From Rathayibacter rhapontici (lineage in GTDB: Bacteria; Actinomycetota; Actinomycetes; Actinomycetales; Microbacteriaceae), in assembly GCF_001995175.1 (NCBI RefSeq), contig NZ_MUKN01000026.1, positions 1-54,203 on the forward strand: 54,203 bases of DNA. Reading direction: 5' to 3'. A program made the translations under genes and the position numbers. Shown piece by piece: positions 1 through 10,944 of the stretch (position 1 is its first letter; the number at the start of each line of letters is the position of its first letter). The notes beneath the pieces were generated by a model, which saw only the letters and a list, made by a program, of their open reading frames with translations, did no database searches and was not told the DNA's origin.

Positions 1-123
1 CGCCCCCCGGTGCGCCTGGGCGCCGCCCGGGTGCGGCCGGGCGGCGCGGCCCTAGGCTTGATCGTCGGCGCCCGCACCCCGGCGCCCGGCGGCCGCGCCC
101 GAGACGAACGGATGGAGCACCCC

Positions 124-2667
124 GTGCCAGGAGACAACCTCACCCGGAGCGAAGCGCAGGAGCGCGCTTCGCTGATCCAGGTCATCGACTACGACATCAG
201 CCTCGACCTCACGCGGGGGGCGGAGACGTTCCTCAGCACGACGACCGTGCGCTTCACCGCGGTGGAGGGGGCGTCGACCTTCCTCGACGCGATCACGCGC
301 ACCGTCCACTCGGTCGTGCTGAACGGCGTCGAGCTCGACGCGGCCGAGGTCGCCGACGGCGTGCGCATCCGCCTCGACTCCCTCGCCGCCGAGAATGAGG
401 TGACGGTGGTCGCCGACGCGATGTACACCAACACCGGCGAGGGCCTGCACCGCTTCGTCGACCCGGTCGACGGCGAGGTCTACCTGTACTCGCAGTTCGA
501 GGTCCCGGACTCCCGCCGCGTGTTCGCGGTGTTCGAGCAGCCGGACCTCAAGGCGGAGTTCCGCTTCACGGTCACCGCGCCCGCCGCCTGGCAGGTCGTC
601 TCGAACCAGCCGACCCCGGAGCCGGTCCCGGCCGGCGACGGCGTGGCGACCTGGAGCTTCGAGCCCACGCCCCGCATCTCCTCCTACATCACGGCCCTCA
701 TCGCCGGACCGTACGTGGTGGAGCGCGACTCGCTCGTCTCCTCCGACGGCCGCACCGTGCCCCTGGGCGTCTTCGCGCGCGCCTCGCTCGCTCCGCACCT
801 CGACGCCGACTACGTCTTCGAGAAGACCAAGCAGGGCTTCGCGTTCTACGAGGAGAAGTTCGGCGTCCCGTACCCGTTCGACAAGTACGACCAGCTCTTC
901 GTCCCCGAGTTCAACGCCGGCGCGATGGAGAACGCGGGAGCGGTCACCTTCACCGAGACCTACGTGTTCCGCTCGAAGGTCACCGACGCGATCAAGGAGC
1001 GCCGGGTCGTCACGATCCTGCACGAGCTCGCGCACATGTGGTTCGGCGACCTCGTGACCATGAAGTGGTGGAACGACCTCTGGCTGAACGAGTCGTTCGC
1101 CGAGTACGCGTCCACCCTGGCCACCGCCGAGGCGACAGAGTGGACCGAGGCGTGGACGACCTTCGCCGCGATGGAGAAGAGCTGGGCGTACCGCCAGGAC
1201 CAGCTCCCGTCGACGCACCCGATCGTCGCGACGATCAACGACCTCGAGGACGTCCAGGTCAACTTCGACGGCATCACCTACGCCAAGGGCGCCTCGGTCC
1301 TGAAGCAGCTGGTGGCCTGGGTCGGCGAGAAGGAATTCCTCGCGGGCGTCCACGAGTACTTCGTCAAGCACGCCTTCTCAAACACCGAGCTGAGCGACCT
1401 CCTCGTCGAGTTGGAGGCCACGAGCGGCCGCGACCTGACCGAGTGGTCGGCGCAGTGGCTCGAGACGGCCGGAGTGAACACCCTGCGCCCTGAGATCGCG
1501 GTCGACGAGTCGGGCTCCATCGCCTCCTTCGCGATCCTGCAGAGCGCCGTCGAGGAGTACCCGACGATCCGTCCGCACCGCCTCGCGATCGGCCTCTACG
1601 ACTTCGAGGGCGACCGGCTGGTGCGGGTCGACCGGCTCGAGCTCGACGTCGACGGCGAGCGGACGGAGGTGCCCGAGCTGATCGGCCGCACCCGCCCGGC
1701 GCTCGTGCTGCTCAACGACGACGACCTGGCGTACGCCAAGATCCGCCTCGACGACGCCTCGCTCGCCGTCGCGATCGAGCACCTCGCGAGCATCGAGAGC
1801 CCGCTGGCGCGCTCGCTCGTCTGGGGCTCGGCCTGGGACGCGACGCGGGACGCCGAGTCGGCGCCGCGCGACTTCGTCCGCCTCGTGCTGGGCAACATCG
1901 CCACCGAGACCGAGTCGACCACGCTCCGCACGGTGCTGGGCCAGCTGGTCACCACCGCGACCCAGTACGTCGCTCCGGAGCACCGCTCCGAGACCGTCGC
2001 TCAGGTCGGCGACCGGCTGCGCACCCTGGCCGAGGAGGCGGAGGCGGGCAGCGACGCGCAGTTCCAGTTCGTGAAGTTCTTCGCCGCCGTCGCGTCGACG
2101 CCCGAGCACCTCGACGCCCTCGAGGCGCTGCGCAGCGGATCGACCTCGCTCAAGGGCCTCGAGATCGACACGGACCTCGCCTGGGAGCTGCTGATCGCGC
2201 TCGTCGCGGGCGGCCGGGCCGGCACCGAGGAGATCGACTCCGCTCTCGCCGCCGACACCACGGCCACCGGGCAGCAGTCGGCGGCGCAGGCCCGCGCCGC
2301 GATCCCGACCGCCGAGGCGAAGCGCGCGGCCTGGGAGTCGGTGACGGCCGACGACTCCGCGCCGAACACGATCGTGCGCTCGACCGGCCTGGGCTTCCAG
2401 CGCACGAGCGACCCGCAGCTGCTCGACGCGATGGTGCCGGTCTACTTCTGCGCTCTGCGCGAGCTGTGGGACTCGAAGAGCTACAAGATCGCCGAGTACC
2501 TCGTCGTCGGCTTCTACCCGGCGGCCGCCCCGTCTCCGGAGATCGTCGCGGCGACCCGCGAGTGGCTGGACGCGAACCCGGAGGTGCCCGCGCTGCGCCG
2601 TCTCGTGATCGAGAACCTGGCGGGTGTGGAGCGCGCCCTGCGCGCCCAGGAGCGCGACGCGCGCTGA
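124..2667 (+). CDS. pepN: Aminopeptidase N (M1 family zinc metallopeptidase)
   Basis: Cytoplasmic aminopeptidase that removes N-terminal residues from peptides. The M1 signature is complete: the GAMEN exopeptidase motif near residue 266, the zinc site HELAH at about 300-304, and the third ligand Glu in NESFAEY about 19 residues later. The C-terminal half is the helical ERAP1-like domain. The GTG at 124 gives an 847-residue protein, the usual size for actinobacterial PepN; an in-frame ATG at 112 would add four residues, and the frame stays open further upstream without coding character. It is followed by a hairpin shared with the convergent prpC. Family assignment is very secure; only the exact start is uncertain. 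Confidence 0.96.
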   Translation: MPGDNLTRSEAQERASLIQVIDYDISLDLTRGAETFLSTTTVRFTAVEGASTFLDAITRTVHSVVLNGVELDAAEVADGVRIRLDSLAAENEVTVVADAMYTNTGEGLHRFVDPVDGEVYLYSQFEVPDSRRVFAVFEQPDLKAEFRFTVTAPAAWQVVSNQPTPEPVPAGDGVATWSFEPTPRISSYITALIAGPYVVERDSLVSSDGRTVPLGVFARASLAPHLDADYVFEKTKQGFAFYEEKFGVPYPFDKYDQLFVPEFNAGAMENAGAVTFTETYVFRSKVTDAIKERRVVTILHELAHMWFGDLVTMKWWNDLWLNESFAEYASTLATAEATEWTEAWTTFAAMEKSWAYRQDQLPSTHPIVATINDLEDVQVNFDGITYAKGASVLKQLVAWVGEKEFLAGVHEYFVKHAFSNTELSDLLVELEATSGRDLTEWSAQWLETAGVNTLRPEIAVDESGSIASFAILQSAVEEYPTIRPHRLAIGLYDFEGDRLVRVDRLELDVDGERTEVPELIGRTRPALVLLNDDDLAYAKIRLDDASLAVAIEHLASIESPLARSLVWGSAWDATRDAESAPRDFVRLVLGNIATETESTTLRTVLGQLVTTATQYVAPEHRSETVAQVGDRLRTLAEEAEAGSDAQFQFVKFFAAVASTPEHLDALEALRSGSTSLKGLEIDTDLAWELLIALVAGGRAGTEEIDSALAADTTATGQQSAAQARAAIPTAEAKRAAWESVTADDSAPNTIVRSTGLGFQRTSDPQLLDAMVPVYFCALRELWDSKSYKIAEYLVVGFYPAAAPSPEIVAATREWLDANPEVPALRRLVIENLAGVERALRAQERDAR

Positions 2668-2686
2668 TCGGCCCGCTGATCCGTCT

Positions 2687-2724
2687 CGGAGGGGGCGTCG
2701 GAGTGATCCGGCGCCCCCTCCGTC
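2687..2724. terminator. Bidirectional terminator between pepN and prpC
   Basis: Perfect 11-bp inverted repeat, CGGAGGGGGCG (2687-2697) and CGCCCCCTCCG (2712-2722), in the 60-bp gap between two convergent genes. There is no strong T-run, which is common in high-GC actinobacteria. Confidence 0.7.
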
Positions 2725-2728
2725 GTCC

Positions 2729-3865
2729 CTAGCGCTCGGGGACCGGCCGTCGAGCGACTCCGTCGTACTGCGACAGGGGCCGGATGAGCGCGTTCGCCGA
2801 GCGCTGCTCGATCACGTGCGCCGTCCAGCCCACGACGCGCGCCGCGACGAACAGCGGAGTGAAGACCTCCGTGTCGAAGCCCATCAGCCGGTAGGCCGGT
2901 CCGGAGGGGTAGTCGAGGTTCGGCAGGATCCCCGTGCGCTCCGCCATCGCCTCGGCGAGCGCGTCCGACAGCTCCACGACGTCCGGCCGCCCCGCGTGCT
3001 CGGCCAGGCGCCGCATCGCCGCGTCCATCGTCGGCACCCGCGAGTCGCCCGACTTGTAGACGCGGTGGCCGAAGCCCATGATCTTCCGTTTGGCGGCCAG
3101 CGCCTCCGCGAGCCACGTCCGCGAGCGCTCGGAGGCGTCGGGACCGAGGCCGATCTCGTCGAAGACGTGCAGGACGGCCTCGTTCGCGCCTCCGTGCAGC
3201 GGCCCCTTGAGGGCGCCGACCGCCGCGGTCACGGCCGAGTAGACGTCGGACAGCGTGGACGTGACGACCCGCGCGGTGAAGGTCGAGGCGTTGAACGAGT
3301 GCTCGGCGTACAGGATCAGCGAGACGCGGAAGGCGTCGACGACGACCGGGTCGGGCACCTCGCCGAAGGTGGTCCAGAGGAAGTTCTCGGAGTAGTCGAG
3401 GTCGTCCCGCGGCGCGATCGGCTCCTGGCCGCGCCGCCGTCGCTGCGCGTAGGAGACGACGGCGGGCAGTGCGGCCCAGAGCCGCACCGAGCGCGCGAGC
3501 ACCTCCCCCGGCGCGTCCGCTCCCGGCTCGGGATCGAGGGCGCCGAGGACGCTGACGGCGGTCCGGACGACGTCCATCGGATGAGCCGTCAACGGCAGCA
3601 GGTCGATCACGGACCGCACGGCCGGGTCCAGAGCGCGGTGGGCGCGCTCGACGCCGGACAGCTCCGCCGCCTCCTCCGCCGTCGGGAGCTCGCCGTGCCA
3701 GAGCAGCCAGGCCACGTCCTCGAACGAGCACTGCGACGCGAGCTCCTGGACCGGGTATCCGCGGTAGAGCAGGGAGTTCGACTCCGGGTCGACCTTCGAG
3801 ATCGACGTGGTGTCGACGACGACCCCCGCGAGGCCCTTCCTGATGTCCTGACTCGTCGTGCTCAT
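2729..3865 (-). CDS. prpC: 2-methylcitrate synthase (citrate synthase family)
   Basis: Condenses propionyl-CoA with oxaloacetate in the methylcitrate cycle, which removes toxic propionyl-CoA. Citrate-synthase hallmarks are present: PLHGGANE near residue 218 and GFGHRVYK near 262, with the catalytic histidines. At 378 residues it is the length of small type II citrate/2-methylcitrate synthases. The ATG at 3865 is preceded by AAGGAG at good spacing; a longer in-frame start 36 bases upstream lacks this. The assignment to propionate rather than plain citrate metabolism rests on the adjacent prpB, 57 bases upstream on the same strand. Confidence 0.9.
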   Translation of the reverse strand: MSTTSQDIRKGLAGVVVDTTSISKVDPESNSLLYRGYPVQELASQCSFEDVAWLLWHGELPTAEEAAELSGVERAHRALDPAVRSVIDLLPLTAHPMDVVRTAVSVLGALDPEPGADAPGEVLARSVRLWAALPAVVSYAQRRRRGQEPIAPRDDLDYSENFLWTTFGEVPDPVVVDAFRVSLILYAEHSFNASTFTARVVTSTLSDVYSAVTAAVGALKGPLHGGANEAVLHVFDEIGLGPDASERSRTWLAEALAAKRKIMGFGHRVYKSGDSRVPTMDAAMRRLAEHAGRPDVVELSDALAEAMAERTGILPNLDYPSGPAYRLMGFDTEVFTPLFVAARVVGWTAHVIEQRSANALIRPLSQYDGVARRPVPER

Positions 3866-3922
3866 GCATCGCTCCTTCGCGAGACGGACCCGGTGCGGCA
3901 CCGCACCGGGGAGTGCGGGCGC

Positions 3923-4834
3923 TCAGGCGCCGTGGTGGTCGGCGAGGCTGAAGTCGAAGACGCCCTCGTCGAAGCGGCCGTAGGACTCGTAGTCGAGCAG
4001 CTCGTACAGCTCGGCGCGCGTCTGCATGCCCGGCACCTCCGAGCGGAGCGAGCCCTCGGCCTTCAGGCCGTCGAGGGCCCGCATCGCCGCGCCCATCGCG
4101 ATGCGCAGGAGCGAGACGGGGTAGATGACGATGTTCACGCCGACGTCCGCCAGCTGCTGCGTCGTGAACAGCTCGCTCTTGCCGAACTCGGTCATGTTGG
4201 CGAGCACCGGCACGTCGACCGCGGCGCGCACCGCCTCGAACTCGCTCAGGTCGCGCATCGCCTCGGGGAAGATCGCGTCCGCTCCCGCGTCCACGAGCCG
4301 CTTCGCGCGGTCGATCGCGGCCTGCAGACCCTCGAGGGCCCGGATGTCGGTCCGCGCCATGACGAGGAGGTCCGGATCGCGTCGCGCGTCGACCGCCGCG
4401 GCGATGCGGCGGACCGAGGTGCTCTCGTCGACCACGGCCTTGCCGTCGAGGTGGCCGCACCGCTTCGGGTTGACCTGGTCCTCGATGTGCAGGCCCGCCA
4501 CTCCCGCGTCCTCCAGCATCTGGACGGTGCGCGCGACGTTCAGGGGCTCGCCGAAGCCGGTGTCCGCGTCGACCAGGACGGGCAGGTCGGTCATCCGCGC
4601 GATCTGCTGACCGCGACCCGCGACCTCCGAGAGCGTGGTGAGGCCGATGTCCGGGAGGCCCAGCTCGGCCGAGAGCACGGCGCCCGAGACGTACACTCCG
4701 TCGAAGCCCTTGGCCTCGATCAGCCGTGCCGAGAGCGGAGTGAACGCGCCCGGCAGCTGCAGCAGCTCGCCCGTGGCGAGCCGTTCGCGGAAGAGTCGGC
4801 GCTTGTCGGCGGGCGTCCGTGTCGAGTGCAGCAA
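3923..4834 (-). CDS. prpB: Methylisocitrate lyase
   Basis: Cleaves 2-methylisocitrate to pyruvate and succinate, the last step of the methylcitrate cycle. It belongs to the isocitrate lyase/PEP mutase superfamily: DADTGFGEP near residue 86 supplies the metal-binding acidic residues, and KRCGH near 123 is the active-site loop with its Cys, the form typical of methylisocitrate lyases. The only suitable start is TTG at 4834, with GGAAGGA seven bases upstream. It is transcribed with prpC. The third gene of the cycle, prpD, is not upstream here (a divergent mscS occupies that place) and must lie elsewhere or be absent. Confidence 0.92.
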   Translation of the reverse strand: MLHSTRTPADKRRLFRERLATGELLQLPGAFTPLSARLIEAKGFDGVYVSGAVLSAELGLPDIGLTTLSEVAGRGQQIARMTDLPVLVDADTGFGEPLNVARTVQMLEDAGVAGLHIEDQVNPKRCGHLDGKAVVDESTSVRRIAAAVDARRDPDLLVMARTDIRALEGLQAAIDRAKRLVDAGADAIFPEAMRDLSEFEAVRAAVDVPVLANMTEFGKSELFTTQQLADVGVNIVIYPVSLLRIAMGAAMRALDGLKAEGSLRSEVPGMQTRAELYELLDYESYGRFDEGVFDFSLADHHGA

Positions 4835-4948
4835 CGGGAGGTCCTTCCCTCGGTGGCGGACCGCCTCGCGGCCCTCCTCCCGAATCTATACACCCCGCGC
4901 GCACCCAGGAGCCGTCCGCGCACACCGGACGGGGAGGAAGGCGTCCCG

Positions 4949-4954
4949 TAGCCT
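4949..4954 (+). promoter_or_regulatory. Putative -10 element of a leaderless mscS transcript
   Basis: TAGCCT lies nine bases before the ATG at 4964, so transcription would begin at or next to the start codon. There is no convincing Shine-Dalgarno sequence. Leaderless transcripts with TANNNT -10 boxes are common in actinobacteria; the assignment here is by pattern only. Confidence 0.4.
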
Positions 4955-4963
4955 GGTGGGGTC

Positions 4964-6040
4964 ATGCTGCTCTTCGAGACCTCCACCCCGAATCCCGTCT
5001 CCGCCACCATCTCGTTCTTCGACACCCCGGTGTTCTGGAAGAGCGTCGCGGTCCTCGCGATCGTGCTCGGCGCCCTGATCGCCCGGGTCATCGCGCACTT
5101 CCTCGTCGGCCGCGTGGTCGATCAGATCGTCTCGGGCGTCAAGCGGCGCCAGCGCGTCGAGGACACGCAGTCGATCGCGGCGTCGCCGCTCGCCGCCGTC
5201 CGCGTGGTCCAGCGCACCCGGACCCTCGGGTCGATCCTGAACAACATCAGCTCGATCCTGATCGTCGTCATCGCGCTCGTGATGGTCGTCAACACGATCG
5301 ACAGCACGCTGATCGGCTCCTTCGCCCTGCTGACCGCGGCACTCGGCGCAGGTCTCGGTTTCGGCGCCCAGAACATCGTGAAGGACGTCCTCAACGGCCT
5401 GTTCATGGTCGCGGAGGACCAGCTGGGCGTGGGCGACGTCGTCGACACCGGGCAGGCCACGGGGGTCGTCGAGGCGGTGGGGGTCCGCATCACGCAGATC
5501 CGCGACGTCAACGGCACGCTGTGGTTCGTCCGCAACGGAGAGATCACCCGGGTCGGCAACATGTCGCAGGGCTGGTCGCGCGTGATCATCGACCTCGCCG
5601 TGCCGTACGAGACCGATCTCGAGCAGGTGCAGAGCACCGTCCTCGCCACCGCGACCGAGCTCGCCGGCAGCAGCCGCTGGCGGGCGCGCATCATCGACAA
5701 GCCCGAGCTCTGGGGCCTGGAGTCGATCGCGGACGACGCCCTCGTCGTCCGCCTGGTGATCAAGACCCGCACGACCGCGAAGGACGACGTCGCGCGCGAG
5801 CTGCGCCTGCGTCTGAAGCGGGCCCTCGATGCGCTCGACGTCAAGCTGCCCTCGCTCAACGCGGTCGTGCTGAGCGGGTTCGAGGGGGCGACCAGCGTCG
5901 GAGGAGCCAAGCCGCCGCGCACCACGCCGTCCCCGACCGTCACCACCGAGCACGGGAAGCCCGTGCGGCTGCCCCGGGCCCTCCGCTCCCGTCCCCGCGA
6001 CGGCGACTCGACTCCCCCGACGGAAGGACCCCGCTCGTGA
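4964..6040 (+). CDS. MscS-family mechanosensitive ion channel
   Basis: Small-conductance mechanosensitive channel that releases solutes on hypo-osmotic shock. The 358-residue protein has a first membrane helix near residues 24-43, a second near 85-105, and then the conserved pore helix and beta-domain entry (GLGFGAQNIVKDVLNG near 128-143), the best marker of the family. The C-terminal tail of about 50 residues is Pro/Arg/Thr-rich and probably unstructured. Its stop overlaps the GTG start of the downstream globin by four bases, so the two are translationally coupled. Confidence 0.93.
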   Translation: MLLFETSTPNPVSATISFFDTPVFWKSVAVLAIVLGALIARVIAHFLVGRVVDQIVSGVKRRQRVEDTQSIAASPLAAVRVVQRTRTLGSILNNISSILIVVIALVMVVNTIDSTLIGSFALLTAALGAGLGFGAQNIVKDVLNGLFMVAEDQLGVGDVVDTGQATGVVEAVGVRITQIRDVNGTLWFVRNGEITRVGNMSQGWSRVIIDLAVPYETDLEQVQSTVLATATELAGSSRWRARIIDKPELWGLESIADDALVVRLVIKTRTTAKDDVARELRLRLKRALDALDVKLPSLNAVVLSGFEGATSVGGAKPPRTTPSPTVTTEHGKPVRLPRALRSRPRDGDSTPPTEGPRS

Positions 6041-6447
6041 GCGGACTGCAGATCGGCGGCACCCCGCCGCTCCGGAGCTTCTGGGAGCACATCGGCGGCC
6101 GGCCGACGTTCGAGCGGCTCGTGCGCCGCTTCTACGAAGGGGTGCGCGAGGACGAGGTGCTCTGGCCGATGTACCCCGAGGACGACCTCGAAGGGGCGAT
6201 CCAACGACTGACCGGCTTCCTCGAGCAGTACTGGGGCGGCCCGGGCACGTACAGCCAGGAGCGCGGGCACCCGCGACTGCGGATGCGCCACCAGCCGTTC
6301 CGCGTGAATCCGGCGGCCCGCGACCACTGGCTGCAGCACATGCGCGTCGCCGTCGACGAGCTCGAGCTGGCGTCCGCCGACGACGCCCTGCTCTGGGACT
6401 ACCTCGAGCGTGCCGCGCACGCCATGGTCAACACCTTCGAGGAGTAG
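6037..6447 (+). CDS. glbO: Group II truncated haemoglobin (GlbO-like)
   Basis: Haem protein of the 2-on-2 globin fold, 136 residues, probably binding O2 or handling reactive oxygen or nitrogen species in the cytoplasm. Family features are the N-terminal FWEHIGGRPTFERLVRRFY helix, a YWGGPGTYSQERGHPRLRMR segment with the proximal His region in MRHQPF, and a C-terminal Trp in ALLWDYLERAA. The GTG start sits inside the mscS stop (GTGA). Coupling of a globin to a mechanosensitive channel suggests shared expression rather than shared function. Confidence 0.93.
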   Translation: MSGLQIGGTPPLRSFWEHIGGRPTFERLVRRFYEGVREDEVLWPMYPEDDLEGAIQRLTGFLEQYWGGPGTYSQERGHPRLRMRHQPFRVNPAARDHWLQHMRVAVDELELASADDALLWDYLERAAHAMVNTFEE

Positions 6448-7113
6448 TCAGGCGGGGGTGCGGACGAGGACGTGGCCCCGTCGCGACGTGAGGCGGCGCC
6501 ACGGACCGCTCTCCAGGAGCGCGACCGGGTCGTCCGCTCCGAGGAAGCCGAGCGCGAAGAGGGCGAAGGCGGCTCCTGCCGGCACGTCCTCGAGACCGTC
6601 GAGGGGCCGGCCCCAGACCGAGGAGCGGACCCGTCCGACGATCTGCTCCCCGGTCGCCGAGCCGACCGCCGCCGCGATCTCGTCGATCCCGTCGCGGGCG
6701 ACCTTCTCGAGGAAGGCGGGGTCCACCGGCTCTCGGCGGGCCCAGCCTCCGCGCGGAGGCGCGATGCCCGCCCAGGCGCCGGCCGTGGCGTCATCGCCGT
6801 CGGGGAGGACGACGGGCTTCCCGTCGGCTCCTCCCGGCTCCCACTGCAGGCGGGCCAGACGGTCGTTGAGTGCGCGGATCGGGATCACCCGGTCGAACGC
6901 GGCCGGCTGATCGAGCGCGAAGACGCGGAGTCCGAGCACGGTCGCGGAGCGGTCGAGGATCCCCCGCGGCTGCAGGATCGCGGTGTAGGTGGCCAGGACG
7001 TGGTCGTCGGCGACCAGTCGGACCGCGCCGTCGTCGACGCGGGCGGACCGGCCGAGGAAGACCCTCAGATCCGAGAGGCTGGGCGGATCCGCGAGGGAGA
7101 AGGACGCATTCAT
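6448..7113 (-). CDS. Conserved hypothetical protein
   Basis: A 221-residue protein that I do not recognise. It starts at ATG 7113 (protein MNASFSLADPPSLSDLRVF). No signal peptide or membrane helix is visible; the sequence is alpha/beta-like with a short Pro/Gly/Trp-rich stretch (AWAGIAPPRGGWARREPVD) in the middle. It is convergent with glbO (the stop abuts the globin stop) and divergent from tesB, 58 bases away. A TAAGTT box on the minus strand (7124-7129) about ten bases before the ATG fits a leaderless start. Base composition matches the neighbours, so it looks like an ordinary host gene. Confidence 0.75.
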   Translation of the reverse strand: MNASFSLADPPSLSDLRVFLGRSARVDDGAVRLVADDHVLATYTAILQPRGILDRSATVLGLRVFALDQPAAFDRVIPIRALNDRLARLQWEPGGADGKPVVLPDGDDATAGAWAGIAPPRGGWARREPVDPAFLEKVARDGIDEIAAAVGSATGEQIVGRVRSSVWGRPLDGLEDVPAGAAFALFALGFLGADDPVALLESGPWRRLTSRRGHVLVRTPA

Positions 7114-7171
7114 CGCATCGATAAACTTACCCCGAGCCGCTCGCCCGATCGGCCGACATCCCGGAGGTACC

Positions 7172-8038
7172 GTGTCCGATCCCCTGTCCTCGTTCCTCAC
7201 CGCGCTCGATCTGACCGACACGGGGGCGCGGACCAGCGAGGACATCTTCACGGGGCCGTCGCAGTGGATGCCGGAGGGGCGCGTGTTCGGCGGCCAGGTG
7301 CTCGCGCAGTCGCTGATCGCGGCGGGCCGCACGGTCGAGGGCCGCAGCGTGCACTCGATGCACGGCTACTTCCTCCGCCCGGGCGACGTGGAGCTCCCGA
7401 TCACGTTCTCGGTCGATCGGATCCACGACGGCCGGTCGTTCTGCACCCGGCGCACCCAGGCGTACCAGAACGGCGCGCCGATCCTGTCGATGATCGCGTC
7501 GTTCCAGACAGAGGACGAGGGCCTGGACCACCAGACGCCGATGCCGGTGGGTGTTCCCGATCCGGAGTCGCTGCCCAGCACGGCCGAGATCCTCGCCGGG
7601 GTGGACCACCCGGTCGGCAGCTTCTGGGCGACCCAGCGGCCGTTCGACGTGCGGCACGTGGAGCAGCCCGTCTACCTCCGTGCAGACCCCGACCGGAGGG
7701 CGCACCAGAGCGTCTGGATGCGCGCGCTCGGCACCCTGCCCGACGATCCGATGCTGCACCGCGCGGCTCTCGCCTACGCGAGCGACTACACGATCCTCGA
7801 GTCGACGCTGCGCCGGCACGGTGCGGCGTGGACCACGCCGGGTCTGCGGATCGCGAGCCTCGACCACGCGATGTGGTGGCACCGTCCGGCGCGGGTCGAC
7901 GAGTGGCTGCTCTACGTCCAGGAGGCGCCGAGCGCCTCGGGCGGCCGCGGACTCTCGCTCGGCCGCATCTACTCGCGCGACGGACGGCTGGTCGCCAGTG
8001 TCGCGCAGGAGGGCATGGTGCGCGTCCCGCTGCACTGA
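7172..8038 (+). CDS. tesB: Acyl-CoA thioesterase II
   Basis: Hydrolyses medium- and long-chain acyl-CoA to free fatty acid and CoA. It is a double-hotdog protein of 288 residues. The N-terminal hotdog holds RVFGGQVLAQSLIAA and SVHSMHGYFLRPGD, and the C-terminal one holds LAYASDYTILES (family Asp/Thr/Gln region) and SLDHAMWWHRP, all diagnostic for TesB. The GTG start at 7172 has GGAGG six bases upstream. It lies back to back with a second, single-hotdog thioesterase gene on the other strand. Confidence 0.95.
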   Translation: MSDPLSSFLTALDLTDTGARTSEDIFTGPSQWMPEGRVFGGQVLAQSLIAAGRTVEGRSVHSMHGYFLRPGDVELPITFSVDRIHDGRSFCTRRTQAYQNGAPILSMIASFQTEDEGLDHQTPMPVGVPDPESLPSTAEILAGVDHPVGSFWATQRPFDVRHVEQPVYLRADPDRRAHQSVWMRALGTLPDDPMLHRAALAYASDYTILESTLRRHGAAWTTPGLRIASLDHAMWWHRPARVDEWLLYVQEAPSASGGRGLSLGRIYSRDGRLVASVAQEGMVRVPLH

Positions 8039-8053
8039 GCGGGACGCGCCCCG

Positions 8054-8526
8054 TCAGCCGCGTTTCGCGAACCGCACCGGTTCGTCGACGTACGGCGCCC
8101 ACACCTCGCGGAGCTCGTCCGGGATCCGCTCGGGCCGTCCGGTGGCGGCGGTCACCATGACGAGCGTGGTCGCCGCCTTGGTGTACAGGATCCGCGGCTC
8201 GACGCCGACGGGCGAGTACAGCTCGTAGCAGATCTCGAGGCTGGCGCCGCCGATCCGCCCGATCCACATCTCGATGTCGATCGGCGCCCGCATGTACGGG
8301 ATCGGGGCGAGGTACTCGATCTCCTGCCGTGCGATCAGGCTGATCGTGGGGGCGCCCGGTCGCGCGTCCAGAACCGCCGTCGCCATGCCCGCTGCGCCCG
8401 GCGAATCGGGCCGCCAGAACGCCTGGATGCGCGCCTCCTCGAGCAGACGCAGCATCTCGGCGTTGTTGACGTGCGCGTAGGCGTCGAAGTCCGACCAGCG
8501 CAGCGGGATGGCGACGTGCAGGCGCA

Positions 8527-8527
<1 letters not shown>
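8054..8527 (-). CDS. Acyl-CoA thioesterase, 4HBT (hotdog) family
   Basis: Small hotdog-fold thioesterase of 157 residues. The N-terminus reads LRWSDFDAYAHVNNAEML, the classic YbgC/4HBT active-site loop with the catalytic Asp and HVNN, and it is followed by an LLEEAR helix. The ATG at 8527 overlaps the last base of the ettA stop (TGATG), so it is translated by coupling to ettA. Substrate is unknown; long-chain or aromatic acyl-CoA are both possible. Confidence 0.9.
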
Positions 8528-10209
<1,682 letters not shown>

Positions 10210-10381
10210 TTCAGTCCCTCAACCGCTCGTACGTTCTCGGAGCCCCGCGTTCCGACGGGCCCTCCCCGATGACCGGGAGACCCTCGGCCGGATGACGGCC
10301 TCCGTCGATCGCGGCGCGGTTCGCGCAGACGGATCGGAGGCCGGGGGCCGCCTCCAGGGTACCGGCTGGGAGGGCGCGGGA

Positions 10382-10900
10382 TCAGCCCTCGAGCGGGACG
10401 GTCCGGCCGACCAGGCACGCGCCGGTGGCGATCGGCGCGGCGACCACGGCGTGCACGCCGTCGCTCTTGGCTCCGTACTGGCCGAGCAGGCACGACTCGC
10501 CGACCTTCACCGAGACGAGGACGGTGTCGGCGTCGAGCCCGATCGACGTCTCGTCGGCCGTCAGCTGCATCGACTCCCTCGGGAAGCCGCCGGCGACCAG
10601 GGCGTCGACGACGCTGAGGCCGGGCGCCTCCGCATCCGCGGCGACGACTCCGCTGATCACCTGCTCGAAGTAGGGCAGGTTCTCGTCTGCGGAGCCGCCG
10701 GGGACGAGGGCGGCCTCAGCGGGCGCTGCCGGAGCGCCGGCCGTGGGCTCGGCGGCGGGGGACGATGCGGTGGTCTCGGGAGCGGCGGGAGCGGTGCACC
10801 CGGCGAGCAGCCCGGCGGCGAGCACGGGACCGGCGAGCAGGGCGGCCAGGCGGGGGGCGGTGCGGAGCAGGCGCTCGTCGACCGCGGTCCGTGTGCTCAC
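10382..10900 (-). CDS. Lipoprotein of unknown function
   Basis: A 172-residue exported protein. Its GTG start at 10900 gives an Arg-containing N-terminus, a hydrophobic helix and the lipobox LLAGC near residues 31-35, followed by an Ala/Pro/Thr-rich linker of about 35 residues and a compact domain with two Cys (GESCLLGQYG and GACLVG) that may pair outside the cell. The layout resembles small actinobacterial lipoproteins (possibly the DUF6993 type), but I cannot confirm the family. It lies between ettA and ssb on the same strand. Confidence 0.75.
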   Translation of the reverse strand: MSTRTAVDERLLRTAPRLAALLAGPVLAAGLLAGCTAPAAPETTASSPAAEPTAGAPAAPAEAALVPGGSADENLPYFEQVISGVVAADAEAPGLSVVDALVAGGFPRESMQLTADETSIGLDADTVLVSVKVGESCLLGQYGAKSDGVHAVVAAPIATGACLVGRTVPLEG

Positions 10901-10944
10901 TCGACTCCTTCCGGCGGACGCGGCTCTCGCGCCGGACACCCGCG

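Noticed and set aside
2514..4925. Very long open frames on both strands over prpC/prpB (800 and 775 codons)
   Set aside because: They are Arg/Gly/Ala-rich shadows caused by high GC at third positions of the true genes; no domain or start signal.
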